From NCBI GenBank assembly GCA_024277285.1, contig JAJRVM010000291.1, positions 1 to 57,392 on the forward strand: a stretch of DNA of 57,392 nt. The letters run 5' to 3'. Below are positions 35,874-43,883 of this stretch, one piece after another (the stretch's first letter is position 1; each line of letters opens with the position of its first letter). Origin of the DNA: Planctomycetota bacterium (GTDB lineage: Bacteria > Planctomycetota > Planctomycetia > Pirellulales > Pirellulaceae). Below the pieces are notes generated by a model that saw only the letters and a list, made by a program, of their open reading frames with translations, was not told where the DNA came from and did no database searches. Position numbers and translations under genes: made by a program.

Positions 35874-36973
35874 TGCAGGTAAGTTCATCGACATCACACG
35901 AGACCATTCCGTTAGAGCAGAACATTGTGCGTCCCGTCCATTCCAAAGTGCTGAGGCAATCCAAGAATCCTATCGGTTCAGCCTTCGCCCTGTTCTTGAA
36001 GGAACTGATTTGGCGACACATCATTCGCTTTACGCCAACTCAGCGCCCCATCTGTCTCTATGCCTCACGCCGTAGCGGCAGTTCGTTGCTCATGGAAGTG
36101 ATCAGTGTTAACCAGGGGGTGATGTTCAGTGACCAACCCTTCGGTCTATATACAGCGAGTCCCACGAACATCAACCTGATGCCGCTGTTTCCCTACGGTC
36201 AGATCGCTTGCCCCGACGCGGATGAAGAAGCGTTACTTCATGAATACGTCCAGGGCTTGTTGAGCGGCCGTGAACGGGCAAACCTGCCCTGGAAGTTTTG
36301 GCGCAAGGAGTTCCACTTTTCGAACGATCGCCTCTGTCTGAAGATCACCGATGCAAAGACCATGATCCTCTGGATGTCAGAGCATTTTGACGTCGACACG
36401 GTCGTCTTGACGCGTCACCCGATCGCCCAGGCCGTCTCGGTTGCCAACGTTGGATGGTACCCAACGGGCAAGGGGTTGCTCCGGAACGCGTCGTATGTCC
36501 AGCACTGGCTCGACGATGATCTTGTGACGTATTGCTGGGACCGTTACCGCTGCGGTTCCGAGCTTCAGTGGCGAGTTCTGGACTGGGCACTCGAGAATCT
36601 CCCTATGCTTAGGCTTCTTCCGGAGCATCCCGAGTGGCGATATGTCAGCTACGAAGATTTGATCGCCCATACGGAAAAGGTTGTCGAGCATCTGTCCGGC
36701 GAACTGAATCTGGTGGATCGCCAAAGGATGCTCGCTCGCGTCGTAAACCCGTCGCGGTCAACCAGGCGCGAGAGCACGGCCGAGCGAAAGCAGCTGATCA
36801 AAGAGGGGAATTCCCACAAGCTTCTCAACTCCTGGCGATCACAACTCGATGATCAGGAACTGCGGTCCTGCTTTCACGTCTTGGACCGTTTCAAGATCGA
36901 TCTTTATCAGCCAGACTCACCGATGCCGATTCATCAACGCATTGGGCGAACAGCGTTTGGCTTCGTCGAGTAA
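35873..36973 (+). CDS. Sulfotransferase-family protein
   Basis: A 366-residue protein. The PAPS-loop is RPICLYASRRSGSSLLMEVI near residues 60-80, and a later segment reads VVLTRHPIAQAVSVANVGWYP. It is larger than and distinct from the sulfotransferase at 27383. TAATG coupling to the polymerase gene places it in the polysaccharide operon. Two different sulfotransferases suggest sulfation at two positions or on two sugars (inference). Confidence 0.85.
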   Translation: MQVSSSTSHETIPLEQNIVRPVHSKVLRQSKNPIGSAFALFLKELIWRHIIRFTPTQRPICLYASRRSGSSLLMEVISVNQGVMFSDQPFGLYTASPTNINLMPLFPYGQIACPDADEEALLHEYVQGLLSGRERANLPWKFWRKEFHFSNDRLCLKITDAKTMILWMSEHFDVDTVVLTRHPIAQAVSVANVGWYPTGKGLLRNASYVQHWLDDDLVTYCWDRYRCGSELQWRVLDWALENLPMLRLLPEHPEWRYVSYEDLIAHTEKVVEHLSGELNLVDRQRMLARVVNPSRSTRRESTAERKQLIKEGNSHKLLNSWRSQLDDQELRSCFHVLDRFKIDLYQPDSPMPIHQRIGRTAFGFVE

Positions 36974-37001
36974 AACCATCTGGAACCCCCACCGATTAGT
37001 A

Positions 37002-38060
37002 ATGACGACAACCACAGACGACCGAGCAGCGAAAAAAGCCGAACTCCCGCGGATTGCCGTCATTGGCTGCGGAGCCGCCGCGAAAGAGTTTTTCCTGCCA
37101 GTGCTCAACAAGTACAATAACTTTCGCCGCTCGGTCATTCTGGTTGACCGATCGATACAACAAGCCCGGGACGTCGCGAGAGAATTCGAGATCCAGCAAT
37201 CGTGCACGGACTATCGATCGCTACCCACGGACGTCGATGCCGCGATCATCACGACTCCTCACAAGTTCCACGCCGAACAATCCGTCTTCTTCCTCGAGCA
37301 AGGAAAGCACGTATTTGTCGAGAAGCCTCTGGGAATGACGACACCACAGGTTGACGCGATCGTCGCCGCTGCCGCCGCGACCGGCGCCATCGCGATGGTT
37401 AACAACTATCGCCGGCTCTTCCCCTCGTACCGCCGTGTCCACGAACTGCTTCATCGAGGCGAGCTGGGAACCCTTCGGCGGATTTCCATTTTCGACGGGA
37501 CGCAATTCGCGTGGGAAAGTGCATCTTCGTTTTATCTTCGCGATCCCGACACGCGGGGCGTGTTTCTTGATCGAGGCGCTCATTCGATCGACGTGCTTTG
37601 CTGGTGGCTTGGAGCGTGTCCGCGTGTCGAGCGAGCTCGATATGACGCGTTCGGCGGAGTTGAGGGCCTGATGGACGTCCAACTTGCGCTCGAGCAGGCA
37701 GCGATCAACATCAAGTTCAGTCGATTCCATCGATTGGCCAATCATTACACCATCGAAGGCGATGACGCGACGATCCAAGGAAGACTCTTCGACTTCGGAC
37801 GCTTCCAGATCAAACGCGACGGCACGACGAAAACGATCGAGGCCGGCAAGCCCTTGCCTCACTACGAGTATGCTTGGCAATTAGTACGGAATTATGTTCG
37901 TTCCATTCAAGGCGTCGAGTCACCGTTGTTTACAGCCGACCAGATTGCTCCATCGATCGGTGTCATTGACGAGGCGTATCAACAAGTGAAGCGGTTTGAT
38001 GCGCCATGGTACAACAAGGATCCGAATATCGCGGGACTGAGTGCCACGTCGTATCACTAA
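37002..38060 (+). CDS. Gfo/Idh/MocA-family oxidoreductase
   Basis: A 352-residue NAD(P)-dependent enzyme. The nucleotide loop is IAVIGCGAAAKEFF near residue 20, the catalytic-lysine segment is HVFVEKPLGMT, and the C-terminal substrate domain contains FLDRGAHSIDVLCWW. In polysaccharide loci these enzymes oxidise nucleotide sugars or make rare sugars. ATG at 37002 was chosen; the upstream frame overlaps the sulfotransferase. Confidence 0.9.
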   Translation: MTTTTDDRAAKKAELPRIAVIGCGAAAKEFFLPVLNKYNNFRRSVILVDRSIQQARDVAREFEIQQSCTDYRSLPTDVDAAIITTPHKFHAEQSVFFLEQGKHVFVEKPLGMTTPQVDAIVAAAAATGAIAMVNNYRRLFPSYRRVHELLHRGELGTLRRISIFDGTQFAWESASSFYLRDPDTRGVFLDRGAHSIDVLCWWLGACPRVERARYDAFGGVEGLMDVQLALEQAAINIKFSRFHRLANHYTIEGDDATIQGRLFDFGRFQIKRDGTTKTIEAGKPLPHYEYAWQLVRNYVRSIQGVESPLFTADQIAPSIGVIDEAYQQVKRFDAPWYNKDPNIAGLSATSYH

Positions 38061-38083
38061 CCAATCTCTCGACGGAATGGATC

Positions 38084-39151
38084 ATGCAAAAAGTTCTCAT
38101 TACCGGCGCCGGCGGATTCCTCGGAGGATGGGTCGTCGAAAGCTTCCTGCAAGCTGGAATCCCCGTGCGTGCTGGAATTCGCAGCTGGAACAGCGCGGTC
38201 CGTCTTGCCCGTCACACGGTTGACATCGTCCCCTGTGATATCCTCGTCCCCGAACAACTGGATTCCGCTCTCGAAGGTTGCGATGCGGTGGTCCATTGCG
38301 CTGTGGGCAACGAACGGGTCACCGTGGACGGCACACGAAACGTACTTGCGGCAGCCCAGCGGCACGATGTGGGCCGCGTCGTCCATATCAGCTCCGTTGC
38401 CGTCTACGGAAAAGCGGATGGTGTGATCGATGAAACGCATGAGCGACGTAGCAAAAGCAACTTCTATGCTCATTGCAAGATCGAGGCAGAAAAGGTGTGT
38501 GAGAAGTTTATGGCACAAGGCGTATCGGTCGCGGTGCTTCGGCCCAGCATCATCTACGGACCGTTCAGTGAAGCCTGGACGGTAAGCTTCGCAAAACGTT
38601 TGATGTCGGGGACATGGGGCACGTTCGGAAAACGTGGCGAGGGAACCTGCAACCTTGTCTATGTGACCGATGTCGTTCAGGCCATCTCGCGCGCACTCAC
38701 GTCCACCCGTGCACCCGGGCACTTTTTCAATGTCAGCGGCTCCGACGCGATGACTTGGAACGAGTACTTTGTGCACTTCAATTCCGCTCTCGGCCGCGCG
38801 CCACTGTGCGAGATCAATACGTTTCCGATCGCCGTCAAGGCACGGCTGTTCATTCCCGTCCGCTCCGCAGCGAAGTTTATACTCGCCCGATTCGGCAAAA
38901 CAATCACGTCGCTTCATGCCAAGAGTGCGTTGGCAGCCAGAACCATGAGCCTTACCGAGTCCACGCTTAAGCTAACACCGACTCGCGAACAATTACGGCT
39001 TTACGGTGTTCGCGCCGAATACAACACGGCTAAGGCAAAGAGCCAACTCGGTTATGCGCCGAGGGTTAACGCCGAACAGGGCCTCGAGTTTTGTGCGGCC
39101 TGGCTGAACCAGCATGGACTTCTCGAAGAAACTCACGCCAACACACGATAA
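38084..39151 (+). CDS. NAD-dependent sugar epimerase/dehydratase (SDR family)
   Basis: A 355-residue extended SDR. The Rossmann loop is LITGAGGFLGGWV, followed by the catalytic serine region VVHISSVAVYGKAD and the YxxxK motif in FYAHCKIEAEK. Substrate is presumably a nucleotide sugar. ATG at 38084 starts at the Rossmann strand. A 16-17-bp tandem repeat (cgccaacacataaatag) begins within the last codons and runs past the stop. Confidence 0.9.
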   Translation: MQKVLITGAGGFLGGWVVESFLQAGIPVRAGIRSWNSAVRLARHTVDIVPCDILVPEQLDSALEGCDAVVHCAVGNERVTVDGTRNVLAAAQRHDVGRVVHISSVAVYGKADGVIDETHERRSKSNFYAHCKIEAEKVCEKFMAQGVSVAVLRPSIIYGPFSEAWTVSFAKRLMSGTWGTFGKRGEGTCNLVYVTDVVQAISRALTSTRAPGHFFNVSGSDAMTWNEYFVHFNSALGRAPLCEINTFPIAVKARLFIPVRSAAKFILARFGKTITSLHAKSALAARTMSLTESTLKLTPTREQLRLYGVRAEYNTAKAKSQLGYAPRVNAEQGLEFCAAWLNQHGLLEETHANTR

Positions 39152-39185
39152 CGCCAACACATAAATAGCGCCAACACATAAATGG
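39136..39185. repeat. 16-17-bp tandem triplication across a stop codon
   Basis: Three units, the first at 39136-39151 (cgccaacacacgataa), the next two nearly identical (cgccaacacataaatag, cgccaacacataaatgg). The first unit encodes the end of the epimerase. Confidence 0.75.
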
Positions 39186-39312
39186 CGCCTAGAAAAGGGC
39201 GAACCGATCACCTATCCGGGCAGACCCCTAGCCGAGGAATAGGCAAGACAGCGAGGAAATGGTAGAATGCGGCCGTGTGGGCGTTTCGTCATCTTCTCCC
39301 GGGAGGTCTCGG

Positions 39313-39606
39313 ATGCCGGATCGGGTTCCCAAGGACGTCGAGTTGGACACTTGCTACCGCCAACGAGCCGGCTTCAAGACGGAAGAGGTCGTCGGTGAAA
39401 TGTTGGTTCTGGACGACGAACGCGGACAGGTGCACCAACTCAACCCGACCGCGAGTTATATTTGGGCACAATGCGACGGCAGCGCATCCGTTGTGGAGAT
39501 TGCGTATCGGTTGACGCAGAGGTTCGACGTCGACGAGCGGGTGGCTGAGAAGGACGTTTCGAAAGTCATTCACCAGCTACTCGAACGAAGGCTGATCACC
39601 GAGTAG
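39313..39606 (+). CDS. PqqD-family protein
   Basis: A 97-residue protein with the PqqD fold pattern (MLVLDDERGQVHQLNPTASY, then IWAQCDGSASVVEIAYRL, then VIHQLLERRLITE). PqqD is the peptide-recognition element (RRE) of several RiPP systems and also occurs beside HPr-kinase-like genes. ATG at 39313 has GGGAGG six nt upstream; an ATG at 39259 is open but lacks a site. It precedes the tiny Tat peptide by 31 bp, so that peptide is a natural candidate ligand (inference). Confidence 0.85.
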   Translation: MPDRVPKDVELDTCYRQRAGFKTEEVVGEMLVLDDERGQVHQLNPTASYIWAQCDGSASVVEIAYRLTQRFDVDERVAEKDVSKVIHQLLERRLITE

Positions 39607-39637
39607 GGTACGGGCTACAGAGGCGGAGCTTACGACT

Positions 39638-39886
39638 ATGTCGGTTGAACGATCCAGAAGAGACTTCGTCAAGAAAGCCGCGTACATCGCTCCTGTGATC
39701 CTAACGCTAACGGTCCAACCAGCATTTGCGAGAGGAGGATCGACAGGGCCCGAGCGACCTCCGCGCCCCGAGCGACCTCCACGCCCCGAGCGACCTCCAC
39801 GAGCTCCGCAGCGTAGGCCGAAGAGTAAAATACTGCAACGGCGCGGGCCCGGTTTCATCAATCGCGTGTTCAACGGCGAGCTCTAG
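39638..39886 (+). CDS. Small Tat-exported Pro/Arg-rich peptide
   Basis: An 82-residue peptide with GGAG 10 nt upstream. A twin-arginine signal (SRRDFVKKAAY) is followed by a hydrophobic stretch (IAPVILTLTV) and a likely cleavage site after PAFA. The mature part, about 49 residues, is very basic and carries three PERPPR repeats from an 18-bp tandem triplication, then RRPKSKILQRRG and a C-terminal tail FINRVFNGEL. Small proteins with an RRxFVKKAAY signal often sit beside PqqD-type genes. It may be a modified substrate or a surface peptide. No known product is named. Confidence 0.8.
   Translation: MSVERSRRDFVKKAAYIAPVILTLTVQPAFARGGSTGPERPPRPERPPRPERPPRAPQRRPKSKILQRRGPGFINRVFNGEL
39749..39802. 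repeat. 18-bp tandem triplication (PERPPR repeats)
   Basis: Three 18-bp units, ccgagcgacctccgcgcc then two close copies, in frame in the Tat peptide. Confidence 0.85.
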
Positions 39887-39909
39887 AAGTCTGTCCGGAT
39901 AGGTGAAGT

Positions 39910-40731
39910 ATTCTTGGCTTTGAGATCCTCGGACAACACTTCGCGATCGATTGCTCGGACGTCGAGTTGCATGAATTAGTCCGGGCCAATTGGGATCACA
40001 TGGCGTCGCGCGACGCGGAGCGCAATGTTCTTTACCGTGTAGCGCGAGATGCATCCGACGAGATTCGAGTATCGCGGACTGGCGCGAACGACATCTTGTC
40101 TTTCGACGCGTGCGACTTCCTCCATCGGCTTGAATTGGAGATCATATTGCGACTTCAGCGGTGCCGTACTGACCTCTTCTTCCTGCACGCTGCGGCCGCC
40201 GAGGTTGACGGAAATGCGTTCTTGCTAGTCGGCGAATCGGGATCGGGCAAGTCGACAATGATGTGGGCTCTGTTACATCACGGCTGCGCCTATCTGAGCG
40301 ACGAACTCGCCCCGATCGATCTCGATACGATGACAGTCTACGCGTACCCTCACGCGCTGTGCATCAAACAACCGCCGCCACTCTCTTATCAGCTGCCCGT
40401 AGAGACGGTACGAACGGAACACAGTTTCCATGTGCCCGTCAGGTACTTACCGCGTGTGTCGACACCGCGTCAACATCCGATCTCGGCGATTATTTTCTTG
40501 ACGTACTGCCCGGAGGCGAGCGAGCCGACGATCCGGCTCATTGGTCCTGGTGAATCAAGCGTTCGTCTCTACGCAAACGCTCTCAATCAGCTGTCGCACC
40601 CCAACGCCGGACTTGAGGCGGCCGCTCGCATTGCGAAGAGCATACCGGGATTCGTGCTTGAATCGGCCGAACTTTCCGAAACCTGCAATCTCGTCCGGTC
40701 GACTTTGAATTCGGTCGCCGATCGGACCTAG
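39910..40731 (+). CDS. HPr-kinase-like (HprK-related) protein
   Basis: A P-loop kinase-like protein: Walker A LLVGESGSGKSTMMW, then GCAYLSDELAPID, as in HPr kinase/phosphorylase relatives and in the HPr-kinase-like tailoring enzymes of some lasso-peptide clusters. The frame is open to 39907, and the protein-like stretch LGFEILGQHFAIDCSDVEL lies upstream of the first standard start (TTG at 39967). I therefore extended it to ATT at 39910, which has AGGTGA a few nt before; this gives 273 residues, against 254 from TTG. The start is uncertain. It lies 23 bp after the Tat peptide stop, so the two are likely co-transcribed with pqqD. Confidence 0.78.
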   Translation: MLGFEILGQHFAIDCSDVELHELVRANWDHMASRDAERNVLYRVARDASDEIRVSRTGANDILSFDACDFLHRLELEIILRLQRCRTDLFFLHAAAAEVDGNAFLLVGESGSGKSTMMWALLHHGCAYLSDELAPIDLDTMTVYAYPHALCIKQPPPLSYQLPVETVRTEHSFHVPVRYLPRVSTPRQHPISAIIFLTYCPEASEPTIRLIGPGESSVRLYANALNQLSHPNAGLEAAARIAKSIPGFVLESAELSETCNLVRSTLNSVADRT

Positions 40732-40790
40732 CGGCACGTGCGCGTTACACGTTTCGCGACAAGCCCGACGCATTGCTCCACTTGCCGCCG

Positions 40791-42176
40791 CTACGGCACG
40801 ACCAGCGAAGTGGTGCCTGTGGTATCGGCGCGGTCGATCACTCGGGAGATCAGTCCGAAGCTGAAGACGTTGGTAAAGTATCGCGAGAACGCCTCGCCCG
40901 TCGTTTCCTGCAGGATGAGCAGATCGCCGGCCTGGATAATGATTCGCTCGCGAGGATCGCGCAACGCGCGATTCAAGTCGACGCTGATCGGGATCTGACC
41001 TCCGTTGGGCGTTCGGCGAACGACCGTCAGCGCACTAGGATTCGGATTCCCAACGCCGGGTTGAATCAGCAAACCATTCAGGTTATTTCCGCCGAAAGCT
41101 CCGTTGAGCAGTGTCCCTCGGACTTGAGCGATCGCCTCCAACACATCAAGATCGTAGTCACGGGGCAGCTGAAATTCGCCTCGTGGCATCAACCCGCCTG
41201 TATAGAAGAAATCGCGGGTCCGAGACTCGATCAAGACGACGTCGCCTTTATGCAGAATCACGTCTTCCGGCTGAAACGGAAGCGGCTCCCAAGCGGGCCA
41301 GCGCGTCGGAATGTGGACAATCTCGATACCAAGTTCTGACCAAGTGACAGGGTCGTCTTCGACGTCTCGTTGCCGAATTCGCTCTTTCAACTTCGCGTTC
41401 GACATACCTCCGCGGAAAATAAAGATTCCGTCATACGCATCGAGTCCGGGCAAACCGCCTGAATACGACAGTGCGTTGAGCAGATCGTTTTCGTAGGCTC
41501 GCAGCATCACGACGTGCCCCGTGCCTTGCTTAACGTTGCTCGCCGAAATACTCACGACTCCGCCGCCTGAGGCAAATCCACCGACTTCTTGTCGAAGAAT
41601 TAGCACGCGGACCTGCCGAGGTAGCATTAACGAAACCAGAATTGACTCACGCCCCGCGGGTAGAATCTCTTTGTCCAAGTAAGCACGACGAATCTCGTCG
41701 GTTGCCTCGTCAACGCTCAGACCGTCCACTCGGATCGGATCGATCAGGGGCAGTCGGATCGTGCCATCCTTACGAACCGAGATCGGAAATCCCATCGAGG
41801 GTGGAAGACCCGCACCACCGTCGATCCGCGACGGAAAATTGACCGGCGGCGCGGGAAGCTGCTGGTTGTCGAACGTGGGCGGAAGAACTCCGGGAATGTA
41901 GACACCGAGGACATCTTCCGCGGCCAGAAGGTAGTCCTCCGGTTGGTCTTGGCGCAAGGCCGTGAGCGGCAACATTTGCAGGTGCTCGCGACGCGGGCCC
42001 ACCAGCAGCTCGGTCGGCAAGCGTCGAACGGGTATCCCATTCAACGTGGGATTCGTCATCGCCGCACAGCCCGAGAACCCCGTAGTCAGGATCAGCACGC
42101 TAACCGCAACCTGAAGCCGCTGCACTGTTTTCTGGATCAGTGGAAGTTCAGTACTGGCGTGTAAGTGTTTTCGCAT
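40791..42176 (-). CDS. Polysaccharide export lipoprotein (Wza-like)
   Basis: A 461-residue outer-membrane lipoprotein. The lipobox is near TTGFSGC at about residue 37. The polysaccharide-export (PES) domain starts about residue 80 (DYLLAAEDVLGVYIPG) and includes GTIRLPLIDPIRVDGLSVDEA; SLBB-like segments follow (DFFYTGGLMPRGEFQLPRDYDLDVLEAIAQ). It should form the export pore for the polymer made by the locus upstream, working with the Wzc-like protein. It is convergent with the HprK-like gene. Confidence 0.9.
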   Translation of the reverse strand: MRKHLHASTELPLIQKTVQRLQVAVSVLILTTGFSGCAAMTNPTLNGIPVRRLPTELLVGPRREHLQMLPLTALRQDQPEDYLLAAEDVLGVYIPGVLPPTFDNQQLPAPPVNFPSRIDGGAGLPPSMGFPISVRKDGTIRLPLIDPIRVDGLSVDEATDEIRRAYLDKEILPAGRESILVSLMLPRQVRVLILRQEVGGFASGGGVVSISASNVKQGTGHVVMLRAYENDLLNALSYSGGLPGLDAYDGIFIFRGGMSNAKLKERIRQRDVEDDPVTWSELGIEIVHIPTRWPAWEPLPFQPEDVILHKGDVVLIESRTRDFFYTGGLMPRGEFQLPRDYDLDVLEAIAQVRGTLLNGAFGGNNLNGLLIQPGVGNPNPSALTVVRRTPNGGQIPISVDLNRALRDPRERIIIQAGDLLILQETTGEAFSRYFTNVFSFGLISRVIDRADTTGTTSLVVP

Positions 42177-42186
42177 CAGTTGGTTT

Positions 42187-42837
42187 TCATTCGTGTTCGA
42201 TTTTGGGAATGCGTTGCAAACGTGATACGCTCGGTGTTGTTACCGGCCGCTCAGGCTCCAGCGGCGAATCCGACTCTGCATAGACGTCGTCACCCGAAAC
42301 AGTGCTCGCCTCGTCATCCTCATCCTCGTCGCTTGCCGAGATACGACCGTAGATCGATTGCATCGCGTTTGCGGTGACGGCGTCCGACACGGGCACCATC
42401 ATGAACGATCGGTAATTGCTGGCACGCGCGACCACGGCGCCGTGCTTGTATCCCTCAAACCAGTCGTGCACGCACTGTTGTCCGAAGGGAGTCTGGTATT
42501 TGCCGCGCCAATACCGGCGAGGTGGCAACGGCGGAGGATCGCCCGTTCCACCGGCAACGAGGTAGTCCACGAATCCGTCGACGAAGCCACGCTCATGGTC
42601 AATCGTGTACGGGTCGCAGTAGTAGTCGTCGCGTTCGGCTCGAGCACACGCCCTGGCCTCTTCCAACGCCACTTCCGCCATGGCCGCAAATCGCTTCTTG
42701 GAAAACTTCTCATCCAGATTACGCGGATAATGAATCGGCTCGGAAACTGTCGTCAGCCATGCGTTCTGGGCCAAACGGCAGCCCGCCGACCCGACGAGGC
42801 AGAGTAAGACTATGGTAAGGAGCGGTTGTATTTTCAT
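42187..42837 (-). CDS. Lipoprotein of unknown function upstream of wza-like gene
   Basis: A 216-residue protein with a lipobox (LVGSAGC, cysteine at about residue 20). The middle is aromatic and cysteine-containing (YYCDPYTIDHERGFVDGFVDYL, RRYWRGKYQTP, CVHDWFEGYKHG) and the tail is acidic. I do not recognise the family. A 10-bp gap to the wza-like gene suggests it belongs to the export machinery. ATG at 42837 gives a standard lipoprotein signal; the start at 42852 adds five residues. Confidence 0.72.
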   Translation of the reverse strand: MKIQPLLTIVLLCLVGSAGCRLAQNAWLTTVSEPIHYPRNLDEKFSKKRFAAMAEVALEEARACARAERDDYYCDPYTIDHERGFVDGFVDYLVAGGTGDPPPLPPRRYWRGKYQTPFGQQCVHDWFEGYKHGAVVARASNYRSFMMVPVSDAVTANAMQSIYGRISASDEDEDDEASTVSGDDVYAESDSPLEPERPVTTPSVSRLQRIPKIEHE

Positions 42838-43175
42838 CGCGCGGTGCAGCAACCCATCGTTGACTCATTCCAAGACTCGACGTCACGCGTCGCACGCGAC
42901 TCGGCGACAGTCCATCGATGCTGTTTGTAGGGTCGGTGCGGATTCGCCCCTCCCATCACTCTTTTTACGCACACGTCGTACAACCGGAACGACGGTCTTG
43001 ACACTGTCCGAGTTGGGTCGAGTTTGCGGCTTAACCGACCCCGCCAAACGATTAAAGCAGGATGACCAGGGGGTCTAGTGAGATATTTTCGGCGTCGGCA
43101 AGCCGCCTGGCGAGAGCCGCTTGCGTCAGCTCGCAGGCGGTGCAGGAACGGGGTTCTGGGGATTCGTCGTTCGGC
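42838..43175. other. Gene-free region with a REP-like hairpin
   Basis: About 340 bp between the lipoprotein start and the HAD gene stop. No ORF is convincing. It contains an imperfect inverted repeat at 43103-43140 (ccgcctggcgag against ctcgcaggcgg, one base missing) around a loop, which could be a REP-like element or a hairpin past the HAD gene. Confidence 0.55.
43103..43140. repeat. Imperfect inverted repeat (REP-like)
   Basis: Arms ccgcctggcgag (43103-43114) and ctcgcaggcgg (43130-43140) pair with one bulge; the loop is agccgcttgcgtcag. No T-run follows on either strand, so a simple terminator is unlikely. Confidence 0.6.
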
Positions 43176-43781
43176 TCAGTCATTCCTGAGAAAAGGATGG
43201 CCAAGTTGCTGCAACTGGTCGGACAAAGAGGAGGTACCGACAAAATGAATTGACGGCATACCGACCGCAGTGGCTGCATCACAGTTTTCGACACGGTCGT
43301 CGATCAACAAGCAGGAGTCGGGTGACCGACCGAGCGTTTGGGCGGCACTCAAGAACGCGTCGGATGCGGGCTTTCGAATACCGGTCAAGCACGACACAAA
43401 CGTCCATTGGAGGTACCGAGAAACGTGTAGACGATCTTCGATGGTCCGATACCAGACGGGGTAGTTCGAAAGCGCGTGCATTTCGAAACCTGCCCGACTC
43501 AACTGGCCCAACAGTGTGTCCGCCCCATCGAGCCAGTCATAAGCGTTCTTGATGACCAGACGGAGTTGGTCCTGATCGAACGATCGCCGATCACGGAAGT
43601 AGCGTCGGAAATACTCGGCTTCGTCGATCCACCCGCGTTCGAATTCGGGCCACGCGGTGGGATCCTTCGCTTGGATAAGCTGGTCCTGTGACAAGCCGAA
43701 GAATTCGGGGACCTCACGATTAAACGGGTTATAGACCAGCGTGTCCATCACGTCAAACAGCAGGATGGGGCGTTGTTTCAT
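43176..43781 (-). CDS. HAD-superfamily hydrolase
   Basis: A 201-residue protein with the HAD motifs: motif I is LLFDVMDTLV (Asp nucleophile plus Asp at +4 within DVMDT), motif II is HALSNYP, motif III is the lysine in GIRKPASDAF, and motif IV is CLLIDDRVENC. It is a HAD subfamily IA phosphatase-like enzyme; the substrate is unknown. It lies between the export and the nucleotidyltransferase genes on the opposite strand. Confidence 0.88.
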   Translation of the reverse strand: MKQRPILLFDVMDTLVYNPFNREVPEFFGLSQDQLIQAKDPTAWPEFERGWIDEAEYFRRYFRDRRSFDQDQLRLVIKNAYDWLDGADTLLGQLSRAGFEMHALSNYPVWYRTIEDRLHVSRYLQWTFVSCLTGIRKPASDAFLSAAQTLGRSPDSCLLIDDRVENCDAATAVGMPSIHFVGTSSLSDQLQQLGHPFLRND

Positions 43782-43883
43782 AGCGAAATCCTACCGGCAG
43801 AAGGAATGCTCTGCGAGTCGGTTGAAGGCACGGACTCTGGGCACTAATCTATACTCCAGAGCGGGGATAATGGAACAGGCTGG

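Noticed and set aside
37221..37880. 219-codon minus-strand ORF inside the Gfo/Idh gene
   Set aside because: Antisense shadow; no motifs.
38057..38917. 286-codon minus-strand ORF inside the epimerase gene
   Set aside because: Antisense shadow of a well-supported SDR gene.
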